Counted from the stretch's first letter, positions 7,355 through 16,124 are shown. The stretch: DNA of 64,000 nucleotides from CADEFQ01 sp035433705 (GCA_035433705.1 DAORVK010000006.1:32489-96488), one strand, 5' to 3'. The notes: generated by a model from the letters alone, not told the origin. Made by a program: numbers and translations.

Positions 7355-9279
7355 GCCGAACCGGGCTTCGCTCCCACTGCGACACGATACAACCACCAGC
7401 CGAGCGCCGCGATCAACAGCAGGCCGAGCCACGCACCGAAATGCAGTGCATCCGGCAGCGCGAGCACGTCGCGATTGGCCGTCGCGACGATCGGGACTGC
7501 GATCAGGATGCCCATCAGCGCCTCACCCGTGATCATGCCCGCGCCGAACAGCACACCCTTGTCGCTCTCGCGCCCGGCTTCGCCTGCGCCCGGCTTCGCG
7601 CCACGCGCGCGATCGGCGAAGTGGGCGAGGAGACCGCCAAGGAAAATCGGCGTCGAAAGTTCGAGTGGCAGATAGATGCCCACTGCGACCGCGAGTACGG
7701 GCATGCGGAATTGCGCGCCGCGCGCCTTCAGGACCTGATCGGCGATGATGATCGCAATGCCGATCGCGACGCCGATCGCCACCAGGTTCCACGGCAGCGC
7801 GCCGCCGAACATGCCCTGCGCGACCGACGCCATCAGGGTCGCCTGTGGCGCGAGCAGTGGTGTCGGGTGCTCTGCGGTCGGCGCGCCAATGCCATAGGCG
7901 GAATTCAGCAGGTTCAGCACCGGCGCCATCACGAGCGCGCAGGACACCGCGCCGATCGCCAGCATCACCTGCTGGCGCCAGGGTGTGGCGCCGACGATCT
8001 GCCCGCACTTGAGATCCTGCAGGTTGTCGCCACCGACCGCGGCCGCACAGCACACCACGGCGCCGATCATGATTGCAGCCACCGGGCCGAGAGGCGCGGT
8101 GCGGCCCATGAGCAGCCACAGCACGAGCGACGCGAAGAGGATCGTGCAGATCGTGATGCCCGACACGGGGTTGTTCGAGGAGCCGACGAGGCCGGCCATG
8201 TAGGCCGATACCGAGCAGAAGATGAAGCCGGCCACGATCATGATGATCGTCATCGGCAGGCTCACGCCCCAGTTGCCGACGATGGCTTGATAGAGCAGCG
8301 CGAGCGGTATCGTGAAGAGCACGATGCCGATCAGCACGAGATTCATCGGCAGGTCGCGTTCGGTCTCGGCGAGCGCTGCGTCAGCGCCTGCGCGCGTCGC
8401 GGCGAGCCCGCTCCTGACACCGGAAAGCAGCGAGCTGCGCAGATTGACCACCGCCCAGATGCCGCCGATCAGCATCGCGCCGACACCCAGGTAACGGATC
8501 TTCGCGGCCCAGATCGCATAAGCCGCGTCGCCCGCGGAAAGCCCCTGCAGCGTGGCGGCGAGTGCCGGGTCGGCGCTCGCGTAGTGCGCCGCATAGAGCG
8601 GAATGGCGATGTTCCAGGAAATGATGCCGCCGCCGACGATCAGGATGCCGATATTGAGGCCGACGATGTAGCCGACGCCGAGCAGTGCAGGCGAGAGGTT
8701 CACCGCCATGTAGGCGATGCTTTTGCCCGCGTAGCCTGCGATCGCTGCGGTGTCCGGGATGAGCCGCATGCCGCTGCCCGCGAGCAGTTTCACGAGCCCG
8801 CCCCCGAGCGCCGAGCCGGCGAGGATCCTGAGGCCCTGCGCCGGGTTCGCGCCGGTCTTCAGAACCTCGGCCGCCGCGACGCCTTCGGGGAACTTGAGCT
8901 GCTGTTCGATGATCAGCGAACGGCGCAGCGGCACCGAGAAGAGCACGCCGAGGATGCCGCCGAGGCCCGCAATCGTGAACACCCACGAGTACTCGAAGTC
9001 GGTCCAGTACTGCAGGATCACGAGCGCGGGAATCGTGAAAATGACGCCGGCCGCGATCGAAGCAGCAGCCGAGGCGCCAGTGGCGACGATGTTGTTCTCG
9101 AGGATTGTGCCGCCGCCGAGGAGGCGTAGCACGCCCATCGAAATGACGGCCGCTGGAATCGCCGAGGCGATGGTGAGCCCCGCAAAGAGGCCGAGATAGG
9201 TGTTCGCCGCCGCGAGGATCATCGCGAGCAGCATGGAAAGCACGATGGCACGTACCGAGAGCTGGGCCGTTGCGGCCAT
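7351..9279 (-). CDS. OPT family oligopeptide transporter
   Basis: This 642-residue polytopic membrane protein has about 14-16 hydrophobic helices. It carries OPT family blocks such as the N-terminal NTYLGLFAGLTIASAIPAAV, the region SNNPVSGITICTILFASL and the C-terminal GEALMGILIAVPIV. OPT proteins use the proton gradient to import oligopeptides or metal chelates. The start ATG 9279 follows a purine-rich GGGGGAAA stretch. Downstream it overlaps the GFA gene by 4 nt. Upstream, separated by 34 nt containing a heptamer repeat, lie a hypothetical gene, an M2 peptidase and a POT transporter, so a peptide-utilisation block is likely. Confidence 0.93.
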   Translation of the reverse strand: MAATAQLSVRAIVLSMLLAMILAAANTYLGLFAGLTIASAIPAAVISMGVLRLLGGGTILENNIVATGASAAASIAAGVIFTIPALVILQYWTDFEYSWVFTIAGLGGILGVLFSVPLRRSLIIEQQLKFPEGVAAAEVLKTGANPAQGLRILAGSALGGGLVKLLAGSGMRLIPDTAAIAGYAGKSIAYMAVNLSPALLGVGYIVGLNIGILIVGGGIISWNIAIPLYAAHYASADPALAATLQGLSAGDAAYAIWAAKIRYLGVGAMLIGGIWAVVNLRSSLLSGVRSGLAATRAGADAALAETERDLPMNLVLIGIVLFTIPLALLYQAIVGNWGVSLPMTIIMIVAGFIFCSVSAYMAGLVGSSNNPVSGITICTILFASLVLWLLMGRTAPLGPVAAIMIGAVVCCAAAVGGDNLQDLKCGQIVGATPWRQQVMLAIGAVSCALVMAPVLNLLNSAYGIGAPTAEHPTPLLAPQATLMASVAQGMFGGALPWNLVAIGVAIGIAIIIADQVLKARGAQFRMPVLAVAVGIYLPLELSTPIFLGGLLAHFADRARGAKPGAGEAGRESDKGVLFGAGMITGEALMGILIAVPIVATANRDVLALPDALHFGAWLGLLLIAALGWWLYRVAVGAKPGSA

Positions 9280-9296
9280 GTTGTTTCCCCCGTGAG

Positions 9297-9324
9297 AGCT
9301 CAGGGCTCAGGCCTCAGAGCTTAG
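9297..9324. repeat. four tandem 7-bp units (GGCTCAG-like)
   Basis: The sequence reads as four consecutive heptamers, AGCTCAG, GGCTCAG, GCCTCAG and AGCTTAG. They lie in the short spacer between the OPT start and the upstream gene and run into that gene's last codons. This could be an operator array or slipped-strand repeat; no function is shown. Confidence 0.5.
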
Positions 9325-9898
9325 GGCCAGAAGCGGCGGCTGGCCAATGTTTGCTGCCCGCGAGCCGTGCGCAGGCCGCGCGCAGCAGGATGCGCGAGTA
9401 CAGTTTGTGAAAGGCGAGGAGCGCCGAAAACCTCCGGCCGAGTGTCGGCCTTCCCGTCGCCGCGTCGCGCACGGGGATCACGGCGGATCCGAAATAGAGG
9501 CGGGTGCGCGGGTCCTTGCCGCCCGTGCCAGACCCGGCACCGGGCGTGGGCTCTGTCTTCAGCCATGAGCGCGTGCGCCCCGTGAAATCGGCGAGCAGGA
9601 TCTCATGCTCGCGGCGGTCCTCGACTCGCCATGCGGCAAAGGCATCGATCTCGCCTGATGCGAGCATGCGGGCCTCGCTGTCGGTCGACGGTCGCGACGC
9701 GAGCCACCGCAGAATCACGCGTTCAAGCCTGAACACCCAGGTCGTGTAGAAGGCTGCGATGAACTGCGCCAGCGAGAGGGTGCCGCCCACTTCAGCGACA
9801 TAACAATCCGCGTACGCCCCGCCACTTCGACACTGGTCGAGCAATGACCCAGGCGGCAACGGGCATGACTCAACCAACGCTTCCGGCCCGCCGCCCAT
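9314..9898 (-). CDS. conserved hypothetical protein
   Basis: I do not recognise a named family for this 194-residue protein. It has no signal peptide or clear membrane segment. Features that look conserved are the aromatic stretch AQFIAAFYTTWVFRLERVILRWL, the DFTGRTRSWLK strand and RLYFGSAV near a C-terminal helix rich in Leu/Arg. The codon use is like that of its neighbours and it is packed between the M2 peptidase (27 nt) and OPT transporter (34 nt) on the same strand, so it is probably a real gene of that operon. A small lipid-binding or SRPBCC-like fold is possible but is only a guess. Confidence 0.7.
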   Translation of the reverse strand: MGGGPEALVESCPLPPGSLLDQCRSGGAYADCYVAEVGGTLSLAQFIAAFYTTWVFRLERVILRWLASRPSTDSEARMLASGEIDAFAAWRVEDRREHEILLADFTGRTRSWLKTEPTPGAGSGTGGKDPRTRLYFGSAVIPVRDAATGRPTLGRRFSALLAFHKLYSRILLRAACARLAGSKHWPAAASGPKL

Positions 9899-9925
9899 GG
9901 CTCTCAGCCCGTAGCCCCCGACGCG

Positions 9926-11770
9926 CTACCAGCCACAGGTCTGCCCCTTGCTCTGCTCCGCGAGCCACGCCTGCAGCGGCTGGAAATACTCGAGGATCGC
10001 GGCCGCATCCATCTGCCGCGTGCCGGTGAGTTTCTCCATGGTGTCCTGCCACGGCTCACTCTGCCCGAGCTTCAACATCGCGGCGAACCGCTCGCCGGCC
10101 GCCTTGCTGCCGAAGATCGAGCATTCGTGCAGCAGGCCCTTGAAGCCGGCGGCCTCGCACAGCGCCTTCTGGAACTGGAACTGGATGATGAACGAGAGGA
10201 AATAGCGCGTGTACGGGGTGTTTGCCGGCACGTGATACTTCGAGCCCGGGTCGAAGTCCGCTTCGGTGCGCGGCACTGGCGGCGCGACGCCCTGGTACTG
10301 CGTGCGCAGCTTCCACCACGCTTCGTTGTAATGGGCAGGCGTGATCTCGCCCGAGAAGACTTTCCAGCGCCATTCGTCGATCACCTTGCCGAAAGGCAGG
10401 AACGCGATCTTCTCGCTCGCCATCTTCATCTGCTGATTGATCACGGCTTCGCGAGAGGGCTTCACCGCGCTCACGAGCCCCAGGCCGTGCAGGTACTGCG
10501 GCGTCACCGAGAGGTTCACCGTATCGCCGATCGCTTCGTGGAAGCCATCGTGCGCGCCGTTCTGGAAGAGCGGCGGCAGGTCCTTGTACCAGAGGTAGTA
10601 ATAGACGTGGCCGAGCTCGTGGTAGATCGTGAAGAGATCTTCCTCGTTCGGCTGCATGCACATCTTGATGCGCACGTCGTTTGCGTCGTCCATGTCCCAC
10701 GCGCTCGCATGGCACACGACTTCGCGGTCGCGCGGCCGCACGAGCATCGAGCGCTCCCAGAAGGTCTGCGGCAGCGCAGGAAAGCCGATCGACGTGTAGA
10801 ACGTCTCGGCTGATTTCGTCATCCGCACCGCGTTCCATTGCTGCTTCTTGAGCTCGCGGTCGGCCGACTCGATGCTCGCATTCGGGTAGGGCTTCAGGAT
10901 GTCGTCATAGACTTTGTTCCAGGTCTGCGCCCACATGTTGCCGAGCAGGTGCGCCGGGATCGGCTTGCCGGCCGGCACCTTGTCCTCGCCATAGCGCTGC
11001 GCAAGGCGGCCACGCGCATAGCACTGCATCCCGTTGTAGAGTGGCTGGACCTGGCCCCAGAGCCGCGAGACGACCGCGGCAAATTCATCGGGCGGCATGT
11101 CGTAGCCGGAGCGCCACATCGCGCCAAGGTCCGCGAAGCCGAATTCGCGCGCGCCCTCGTTGGCGAGTTCGACGAACCGCTGATACTTCGGACGCATCGG
11201 GCGCGCCGTGTCATGCCAGCCGACCCACGCCTGCTCGAGCGTCGCGTAGTCGCGGCTCGTCGCAAGCGTCTCGGAAAGCTGGTCGAGGTTGCGGCAGGAA
11301 GCAGGGCCCGAGGGACAGACCTTGCCCTCGCCGTACATCGCACCAAGGCTCGCGAGGATCTCCGTCAGCTCCGTACGCTTCGCCGGATCAGAAGGCGCAG
11401 GCGCCGAGGTCTGCAGCTTGAGCAGCTTGAGGCTGCGCTTCGTCGCCGGCGTGCCCGGTGCGTCGGCATAGGCCTTCGCTTTCCCGGTCCTGTCGCCAAG
11501 GAACTCGAGGTAGCGGTCGTTCGCCCGCGCGCTCAGCAGCTGCGTGTCGATCGTGATATCGGTGGCCTGCGTCCAGTCGGCGGCGGCCACTTCGCGCAAG
11601 ACCGGCTTCAGCTGTTCGTTGACCAGCGCGATGAATTCATCGGCGTCCGGTTTCGCGACTGATCCGGCCGGGGGCGTGGCCGGCTGCTGCGTGCATCCCG
11701 GGAGCGCGAGCAACGCAAGCGCGATCAGGCCCGTCGCCCGTTGTCCGGCCGCCCGCAGCCCGGTGCTCAC
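9926..11770 (-). CDS. M2 family (ACE-like) peptidyl-dipeptidase, lipoprotein
   Basis: This 614-residue zinc metallopeptidase belongs to the angiotensin-converting-enzyme family and should release dipeptides from peptide C-termini. The zinc site is clear: H384ELGH388 within TIYHELGHVYYYL, and the downstream glutamate in HEAIGDT. The N-terminus is a lipoprotein signal with lipobox LPGC, predicting an anchored periplasmic enzyme. The start is GTG 11770, overlapping the POT transporter stop by 4 nt (GTGA); longer in-frame starts would lie inside that gene. Coupling of a dipeptide-releasing enzyme to a di/tripeptide transporter makes functional sense. Confidence 0.94.
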   Translation of the reverse strand: MSTGLRAAGQRATGLIALALLALPGCTQQPATPPAGSVAKPDADEFIALVNEQLKPVLREVAAADWTQATDITIDTQLLSARANDRYLEFLGDRTGKAKAYADAPGTPATKRSLKLLKLQTSAPAPSDPAKRTELTEILASLGAMYGEGKVCPSGPASCRNLDQLSETLATSRDYATLEQAWVGWHDTARPMRPKYQRFVELANEGAREFGFADLGAMWRSGYDMPPDEFAAVVSRLWGQVQPLYNGMQCYARGRLAQRYGEDKVPAGKPIPAHLLGNMWAQTWNKVYDDILKPYPNASIESADRELKKQQWNAVRMTKSAETFYTSIGFPALPQTFWERSMLVRPRDREVVCHASAWDMDDANDVRIKMCMQPNEEDLFTIYHELGHVYYYLWYKDLPPLFQNGAHDGFHEAIGDTVNLSVTPQYLHGLGLVSAVKPSREAVINQQMKMASEKIAFLPFGKVIDEWRWKVFSGEITPAHYNEAWWKLRTQYQGVAPPVPRTEADFDPGSKYHVPANTPYTRYFLSFIIQFQFQKALCEAAGFKGLLHECSIFGSKAAGERFAAMLKLGQSEPWQDTMEKLTGTRQMDAAAILEYFQPLQAWLAEQSKGQTCGW

Positions 11771-13275
11771 TTCACGCCGCCCATCAGGCGTTTCGCGAAG
11801 GGCGAGATCAGGAACATCACCGCACCGCCGATGGCGCCCCACCAGAAGATGCCGAGGAACTGGTGAGGCATCGCCGCGATGTTGTTCGGGTCGAACTCGC
11901 CCGCGAACTGGCCCGCGAGGTTGTTGCCGATCGCGGTCGCGAGGAACCACACGCCGAGCGCCTGGCCGACGAAACGCGTGGGCGCGAGCTTCGTCATCGA
12001 GGAGAGTCCAACCGGCGAGAGACACAGCTCGCCGAAGGTGTGGAAGAGATAGGTGAAGACGAGCCACGTGGGTAGCACCTTCTCGCCCGCGACGACATAC
12101 TGCGCGGCGAAGAACATCACGACGAAACCGATACCCATCAGCACGAGGCCGAGCGCGAACTTGACCGGCGCCGACGGGTCGAGGTTGCGCTTGCCGAGCG
12201 CGACCCAGAGCGCCGCGAACACTGGCGAGAAGATGATGATGAAGAGCGGGTTGACGTTCTGCAGGACACCCGCCGGCATCAGCCAGCCGCCGATCTGCCG
12301 GTCCGTGTGCCGGTCCGCGAAAATGTTGAGCGACGCCCCCGCCTGCTCGAAGCCCGCCCAGAACATTGCGCAGGCGATGAAGAGCGCGAGCATCACGAGC
12401 ACGCGCTTGCGCTCGGCCGTATCGAGACCCGCGAAGAAGAGCATGTACGCAAAATAGCCGGCGGCAAATGCGCTGATTGCCCAGAACGAGCTTTCGAGGA
12501 GATCCACGGGGTCGACGTGGATGCGGCCCGCAATGGCGAGCAGCACGATGGCGACGATCGCGGTGACGATCGCGGCAACGATCCACCACGCGCGTCTCGT
12601 GGTGGCGGGATCCGCGTCCGACATGCCCGGCTCGACGCCTGCGTGCCCGAGATAGCGGCGCGTCACGGCGAACTGCGCCAGCCCGAAAAACATGCCGACC
12701 GCGGGGGCCGCGAAGCCCATGCGCCAGCCGAAGTGGTCGGCGAGAATGGGCACGAGCGTCGATCCGAGGAACGCGCCGACATTGATGCCCATGTAGAAGA
12801 TGTAGTAGCCGGCGTCGCGGCGCGCGCCGCCTTCAGGGTAGAGCTGCGCGACGATCGCGCTGATATTCGGCTTCAGGAGCCCGACGCCGAATACGATCAG
12901 CATCAGGCCGAGGAAGAAGAGCGATTTGGAGCCGGTGGCGAGCAGGGCGTTGCCGACCATGATCAGGATGCCGCCCCACCACACCGCGCGTTGCGCGCCG
13001 GTGAGCCGGTCGGCGATCCAGCCGCCGGCGAGTGAGAGCAGGTAGGTGCCGGAGATATAGAGCCCGTAGATCGCGTTGCCGGTGCGATCGTCGACACCGA
13101 GACCGCCTTCCTCGATCGACGCGACGAGAAACAGCACGAGAATCGCGCGCATCCCGTAGTAGGTGAAGCGTTCCCACATTTCGGTGAAGAAGAGCGTTGC
13201 GAGCCCGCGCGGATGTCCGAAGAACGCCCGGCCCGAATCCCCCGCGACCACTGTCGTCGACATCGAATCGGCCAT
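11767..13275 (-). CDS. POT/PTR family proton-dependent oligopeptide transporter
   Basis: This 502-residue MFS protein of the POT family imports di- and tripeptides with protons. The diagnostic ExxERFxYYG proton-coupling motif is present near residue 35 (EMWERFTYYGMRAIL). GYYIFYMGINVGAFLGS (PTR2 signature) and a C-terminal FYLFHTFGELCLSPVGLS-like block are also present. There are 12-14 hydrophobic helices. ATG 13275 follows a purine-rich GAGAG. It is the first gene of the reverse-strand peptide block, and its stop overlaps the M2 peptidase start. Confidence 0.94.
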   Translation of the reverse strand: MADSMSTTVVAGDSGRAFFGHPRGLATLFFTEMWERFTYYGMRAILVLFLVASIEEGGLGVDDRTGNAIYGLYISGTYLLSLAGGWIADRLTGAQRAVWWGGILIMVGNALLATGSKSLFFLGLMLIVFGVGLLKPNISAIVAQLYPEGGARRDAGYYIFYMGINVGAFLGSTLVPILADHFGWRMGFAAPAVGMFFGLAQFAVTRRYLGHAGVEPGMSDADPATTRRAWWIVAAIVTAIVAIVLLAIAGRIHVDPVDLLESSFWAISAFAAGYFAYMLFFAGLDTAERKRVLVMLALFIACAMFWAGFEQAGASLNIFADRHTDRQIGGWLMPAGVLQNVNPLFIIIFSPVFAALWVALGKRNLDPSAPVKFALGLVLMGIGFVVMFFAAQYVVAGEKVLPTWLVFTYLFHTFGELCLSPVGLSSMTKLAPTRFVGQALGVWFLATAIGNNLAGQFAGEFDPNNIAAMPHQFLGIFWWGAIGGAVMFLISPFAKRLMGGVK

Positions 13276-13336
13276 TTTGAGGCTCTCTTGTGTGTGCCCG
13301 GCGCGCGGCGCCGTGATGGCGCCGGAGTGTGACCGA

Positions 13337-13362
13337 TGTTGCCTTGCGCCAGCAAGGCAGCA
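13337..13362 (-). terminator. hairpin downstream of tatC
   Basis: An 11-bp stem (13337-13347 with 13352-13362, one G-U pair on the reverse RNA's complement) closes a 4-nt loop, just 3' of the tatC stop. There is no T-run after it, so intrinsic termination is uncertain. The position between the tat genes and the POT gene fits a transcription end. Confidence 0.4.
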
Positions 13363-13373
13363 GCCACGCAGCC

Positions 13374-14144
13374 CTAAGGTGAGTCCGCGGAGTCCTGCCG
13401 GGCGTCGGCGCGACGCACTTTCTGCATGATGCGCGCCATCACGAGCCCGCCTTCATAGAGGAGGTACATCGGTATCGCCATGATGCACTGGGATATCGCG
13501 TCGGGGGGCGTCAGGAACGCAGCGACCACGAAAATGCCGATCAGCACGTAGCCGCGCGCCTGCACCAGTTTCTCGACGGTCACGAGTCCGGCAAGCACCG
13601 CGAGCACCACTGCAACCGGCATCTCGAAGGCGACGCCGAAAGCGAAGAACATCGTCAGCACGAAATCCATGTAGCTCGAGATGTCGGTCATCATCGTGAC
13701 GCCGGCCGGTGTCGTTTTCGTGAAGAACTCGAACATCACCGGAAACACCGCAAAGTAGGCGAACGCGGTGCCGACATAGAACAACAGGATCGAGGAGACG
13801 AGGAGCGGCAGGCCGAAGCGTCGCTCGCGGCGGTAGAGTCCGGGCGCGATGAAGGCCCATATCTGGTAGAGCACCACCGGCATCGCAAAGTAGAGCGCGA
13901 CGAAGAACGCGAGCTTGAACGGCGTCATGAACGGCGAGATCACGCTCGTCGCGATCAGCGTGGCGCCCTTCGGCAGCTTCTCGAGCAGCGGCTGGGCGAG
14001 GAACGTGAAGAGCTCGTTCGAGTAGATCGCGCAGGGGACGAATACGATGATCACTGCGATAAAGGCGCGCAGCAGCCGATCGCGCAGCTCGAGCAGGTGC
14101 GAGACGAGCGTGCCTTCGGCAAGTCGTTCAGGTTCCTCGCTCAT
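13374..14144 (-). CDS. tatC: Sec-independent protein translocase subunit TatC
   Basis: This 256-residue, six-helix membrane protein forms the signal-recognition core of the Tat translocase. It shows the TatC opening LVSHLLELRDRLLRA, the LSPFMTPFK-like periplasmic loop (VISPFMTPFKLAF) and the signature region APGLYRRERR. The N-terminal E/R residues that contact the twin-arginine motif are present. ATG 14144 overlaps the 3' end of tatB by 17 nt. The order on the reverse strand is tatA-tatB-tatC. A likely local client is the molybdenum hydroxylase at 58783-60954, which has an SRR-type signal. Confidence 0.96.
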   Translation of the reverse strand: MSEEPERLAEGTLVSHLLELRDRLLRAFIAVIIVFVPCAIYSNELFTFLAQPLLEKLPKGATLIATSVISPFMTPFKLAFFVALYFAMPVVLYQIWAFIAPGLYRRERRFGLPLLVSSILLFYVGTAFAYFAVFPVMFEFFTKTTPAGVTMMTDISSYMDFVLTMFFAFGVAFEMPVAVVLAVLAGLVTVEKLVQARGYVLIGIFVVAAFLTPPDAISQCIMAIPMYLLYEGGLVMARIMQKVRRADARQDSADSP

Positions 14145-14589
14145 GGTCCGCGGCTGGGGGCAGTGGATCGGCGGTGGCCGGCGGCGCATCCGCNNNNNNN
14201 NNNNNNNNNNNNNNNNNNNNNNNNNNNNNNNNNNNNNNNNNNNNNNNNNNNNNNNNNNNNNNNNNNNNNNNNNNNNNNNNNNNNNNNNNNNNNGCGTCGG
14301 CGTGGCTCACGTCGGCGCGTGCCACATCGTCCTCGGGCTGGTAATACTTCTCCGCCACCGGCGGTGGCGCTGTCGGCGACGGCGCTGGTTGGGCAGCGGG
14401 CTGGCGGGGCTTTGATTCCTCGAGGATCGTCTCCTCCTCGAGCTGCTCGCGGAACTGGCGCGCCATCGCGCGCGCGCGACCGAGCCAGCGCCCCACCTGC
14501 GAGGCGAGGCGCGGCAGCTTCTCCGGGCCGAGCACGATCAATGCCAGCGCAAAGATCAGCAGCAGCTCGGTGAAGCCGACCTCGAACAT
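14128..14589 (-). CDS. tatB: Sec-independent protein translocase subunit TatB (interrupted by gap)
   Basis: The N-terminus is MFEVGFTELLLIFALALIVLGPEKLPRLA, the single membrane helix, hinge (GPEKLP) and start of the amphipathic helix typical of TatB; TatB binds TatC and the signal peptide. A long Pro/Ala/Glu-rich tail follows, and a 100-N gap (14194-14293) lies in this low-complexity part, so the true length is unknown. The frame after the gap reads to a stop at 14128, which overlaps tatC and fits the expected TatB end, but frame continuity across the gap is not proven. Confidence 0.92.
   Translation of the reverse strand: MFEVGFTELLLIFALALIVLGPEKLPRLASQVGRWLGRARAMARQFREQLEEETILEESKPRQPAAQPAPSPTAPPPVAEKYYQPEDDVARADVSHADXXXXXXXXXXXXXXXXXXXXXXXXXXXXXXXXXXADAPPATADPLPPAADHERGT
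14194..14293. other. assembly gap (100 N)
   Basis: This scaffold gap of unknown true length lies within the Pro/Ala-rich C-terminal tail of tatB. Low-complexity sequence may explain the assembly break. Confidence 0.95.
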
Positions 14590-14611
14590 CGCGTCGTAAG
14601 GCGGCGGCCGG

Positions 14612-14860
14612 TCAGGCGCCGCGGTCGATCTTGCTGTCGGCGTCGCGCTTGGCGACTTCCGGGAACTCGGCGTCCTTGTCGTCGGACTTGATCTGCTTCA
14701 CGTCGCCGGTGCCGCCCTCGGCTTCACCCTCGCCCATCGACTTCTTGAAGCCACGCACGGCCGCACCGAGGTCGGACCCGATGGTCCGCAACTTCTTGGC
14801 GCCGAAAACGAGCAGCACCACCAGCAGGATGATGATGAGCTCGCGCATCCCGATACCCAT
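14612..14860 (-). CDS. tatA: Sec-independent protein translocase subunit TatA
   Basis: This 82-residue protein has the pore-forming TatA architecture: a short membrane helix (MRELIIILLVVLLVFGAKKL), the FGAKKL hinge, an amphipathic helix with GSDLGAAVRGFKKSM, and an acidic and lysine-rich tail. The start is ATG 14860, which gives the standard N-terminus; an upstream in-frame ATG at 14911 would add a polar segment before the helix. A TATCAT at 14900-14905 on the reverse strand could be the -10 of the tat operon with a leader of about 33 nt. Confidence 0.95.
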   Translation of the reverse strand: MGIGMRELIIILLVVLLVFGAKKLRTIGSDLGAAVRGFKKSMGEGEAEGGTGDVKQIKSDDKDAEFPEVAKRDADSKIDRGA

Positions 14861-14899
14861 AAAAACCTCGACAATGCGCACCCGTGCGCATGTGTGCGG

Positions 14900-14905
14900 A
14901 TGATA
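14900..14905 (-). promoter_or_regulatory. candidate -10 element (TATCAT) of the tat operon
   Basis: The reverse strand reads TATCAT about 39 nt before the tatA ATG. No good -35 hexamer is visible 16-18 nt upstream. Unlike several other genes here, tatA would have a normal leader. Confidence 0.35.
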
Positions 14906-14941
14906 GGCCAAAAGACGCGCCCCGGCCGGGAAAGTTCGCCG

Positions 14942-15388
14942 TCAGGATGCGTGCGCTTCCAGCCAGAACGTGACGGGACCGTCATTTTCGAGCGCTACCC
15001 GCATATGAGCGCCGAATTCGCCCGCAGCGACCAGCGGATGCCGTGCCCGTGCCTCGGCCACGAAATGTCGGAACAGCGCCTGCGCGGCTTCCGGGGCCGC
15101 AGCGGTGCTGAAGCCGGCGCGGGCGCCCTTGCGCGTATCCGCGGCCAGCGTGAACTGCGGCACGAGCAGCAGCCCGCCAGCCACCTCGACGAGCGAGCGG
15201 TTCATGCGGCCCTCGTCGTCGGGGAACACCCGATAGCCGAGCACGCGTTCCAGCAGGCGCGTCGCCGAGGCCGCGCTGTCGGCCGCCTGGATGCCGATGA
15301 GCGCGAGCAGGCCGTGTTCGATGCGACCGGTAACCCGCTCCCCGACCGTCACCTGCGCGAAGTTGACGCGTTGAATGAGGGCGATCAT
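14942..15388 (-). CDS. dtd: D-aminoacyl-tRNA deacylase
   Basis: This 148-residue cytoplasmic enzyme hydrolyses D-amino acids from mischarged tRNAs. It has the standard start MIALIQRVNFAQVTV, the QFTLAADTRKG active-site strand with its conserved Thr, and the C-terminal NDGPVTFWLE containing the Gly-cisPro motif. One oddity is that the usual SQFTL signature reads PQFTL here, because the serine codon position is CCG. The remaining fold is intact. ATG 15388 is chosen by family alignment over longer upstream in-frame Met codons. It is divergent from the cytochrome c gene. Confidence 0.93.
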   Translation of the reverse strand: MIALIQRVNFAQVTVGERVTGRIEHGLLALIGIQAADSAASATRLLERVLGYRVFPDDEGRMNRSLVEVAGGLLLVPQFTLAADTRKGARAGFSTAAAPEAAQALFRHFVAEARARHPLVAAGEFGAHMRVALENDGPVTFWLEAHAS

Positions 15389-15491
15389 CTGTGCCCGATC
15401 GTGCCATCTGCCCGCCCTGCGGGGAAGCGAAGGTGGCAATTCCCGTGCGCAACCCGGTAACATCCGAAGCGATTTTCTGCAGGGGTTCCCC

Positions 15492-16124
15492 ATGTTGCTT
15501 GCCAGCCGGATCACCGCCGCTCTTGCACTTTCCGCCATCGTCGCCGGCGCCGTGGGTGTCGCCAGGGCGGAAGGCAACGCGGCGCGCGGCAAGGACCTTG
15601 CGTATACCTGTCTTGGCTGTCACGCGGTCGAGAACTACAAGAACGTCTATCCGACCTATAGCGTGCCGAAGTTGACCGGCCAGAACGCGGCGTATATCGC
15701 CGCGGCCCTGCACGGTTACCAGTCGGGCGATCGCTCGCACGGCACGATGCACGCGCACGCCGCGTCGCTCAGTGATCAGGACATCGACGATATCGCCGCG
15801 TTTCTCGGCAGCGAGCCGCTGAAGCAGACCGGCAAGGCGCCCGATGCGGGCGTCCCGCAGGCGGCCCAGGTCTGTGTCGCTTGCCACGGTGTCGATGGCG
15901 TGGCGGTGCTGCCCGATTACCCGAGCCTCGCCGGCCAGCACGCCGATTACATCGAGCGCGCGCTCGAGGAATACAGGAAGGGCGCCCGCAAGAACCCGAT
16001 CATGGCGGGCTTCGTCAGCACGCTGAGCGCCGCCGACATCAAGACAGTCGCCGCGTATTACAGCAGCCAGTCGCCCGGGCTTGAGACGGTGGCGAGACGG
16101 GCGTCGCGCTTCAGCGCCCGCTGA
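15492..16124 (+). CDS. dihaem cytochrome c (c4/c553-like), secreted
   Basis: This 210-residue protein has a Sec signal peptide (cleavage likely after ARA, residue 26) and two c-type haem sites, C40-L-G-C-H44 and C128-V-A-C-H132. Each is followed by a distal region rich in Met that can supply an axial ligand. The two-domain arrangement matches cytochrome c4-type periplasmic electron carriers that feed terminal oxidases. ATG 15492 follows CAGGGG at Shine-Dalgarno distance. The last 14 bp overlap the 3' end of the convergent S9 peptidase. Confidence 0.92.
   Translation: MLLASRITAALALSAIVAGAVGVARAEGNAARGKDLAYTCLGCHAVENYKNVYPTYSVPKLTGQNAAYIAAALHGYQSGDRSHGTMHAHAASLSDQDIDDIAAFLGSEPLKQTGKAPDAGVPQAAQVCVACHGVDGVAVLPDYPSLAGQHADYIERALEEYRKGARKNPIMAGFVSTLSAADIKTVAAYYSSQSPGLETVARRASRFSAR

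Noticed and set aside
7282..9129. A 615-codon + strand open frame
   Set aside because: It mirrors the OPT transporter gene on the reverse strand and has the low-complexity Arg/His/Asp composition of a shadow frame.
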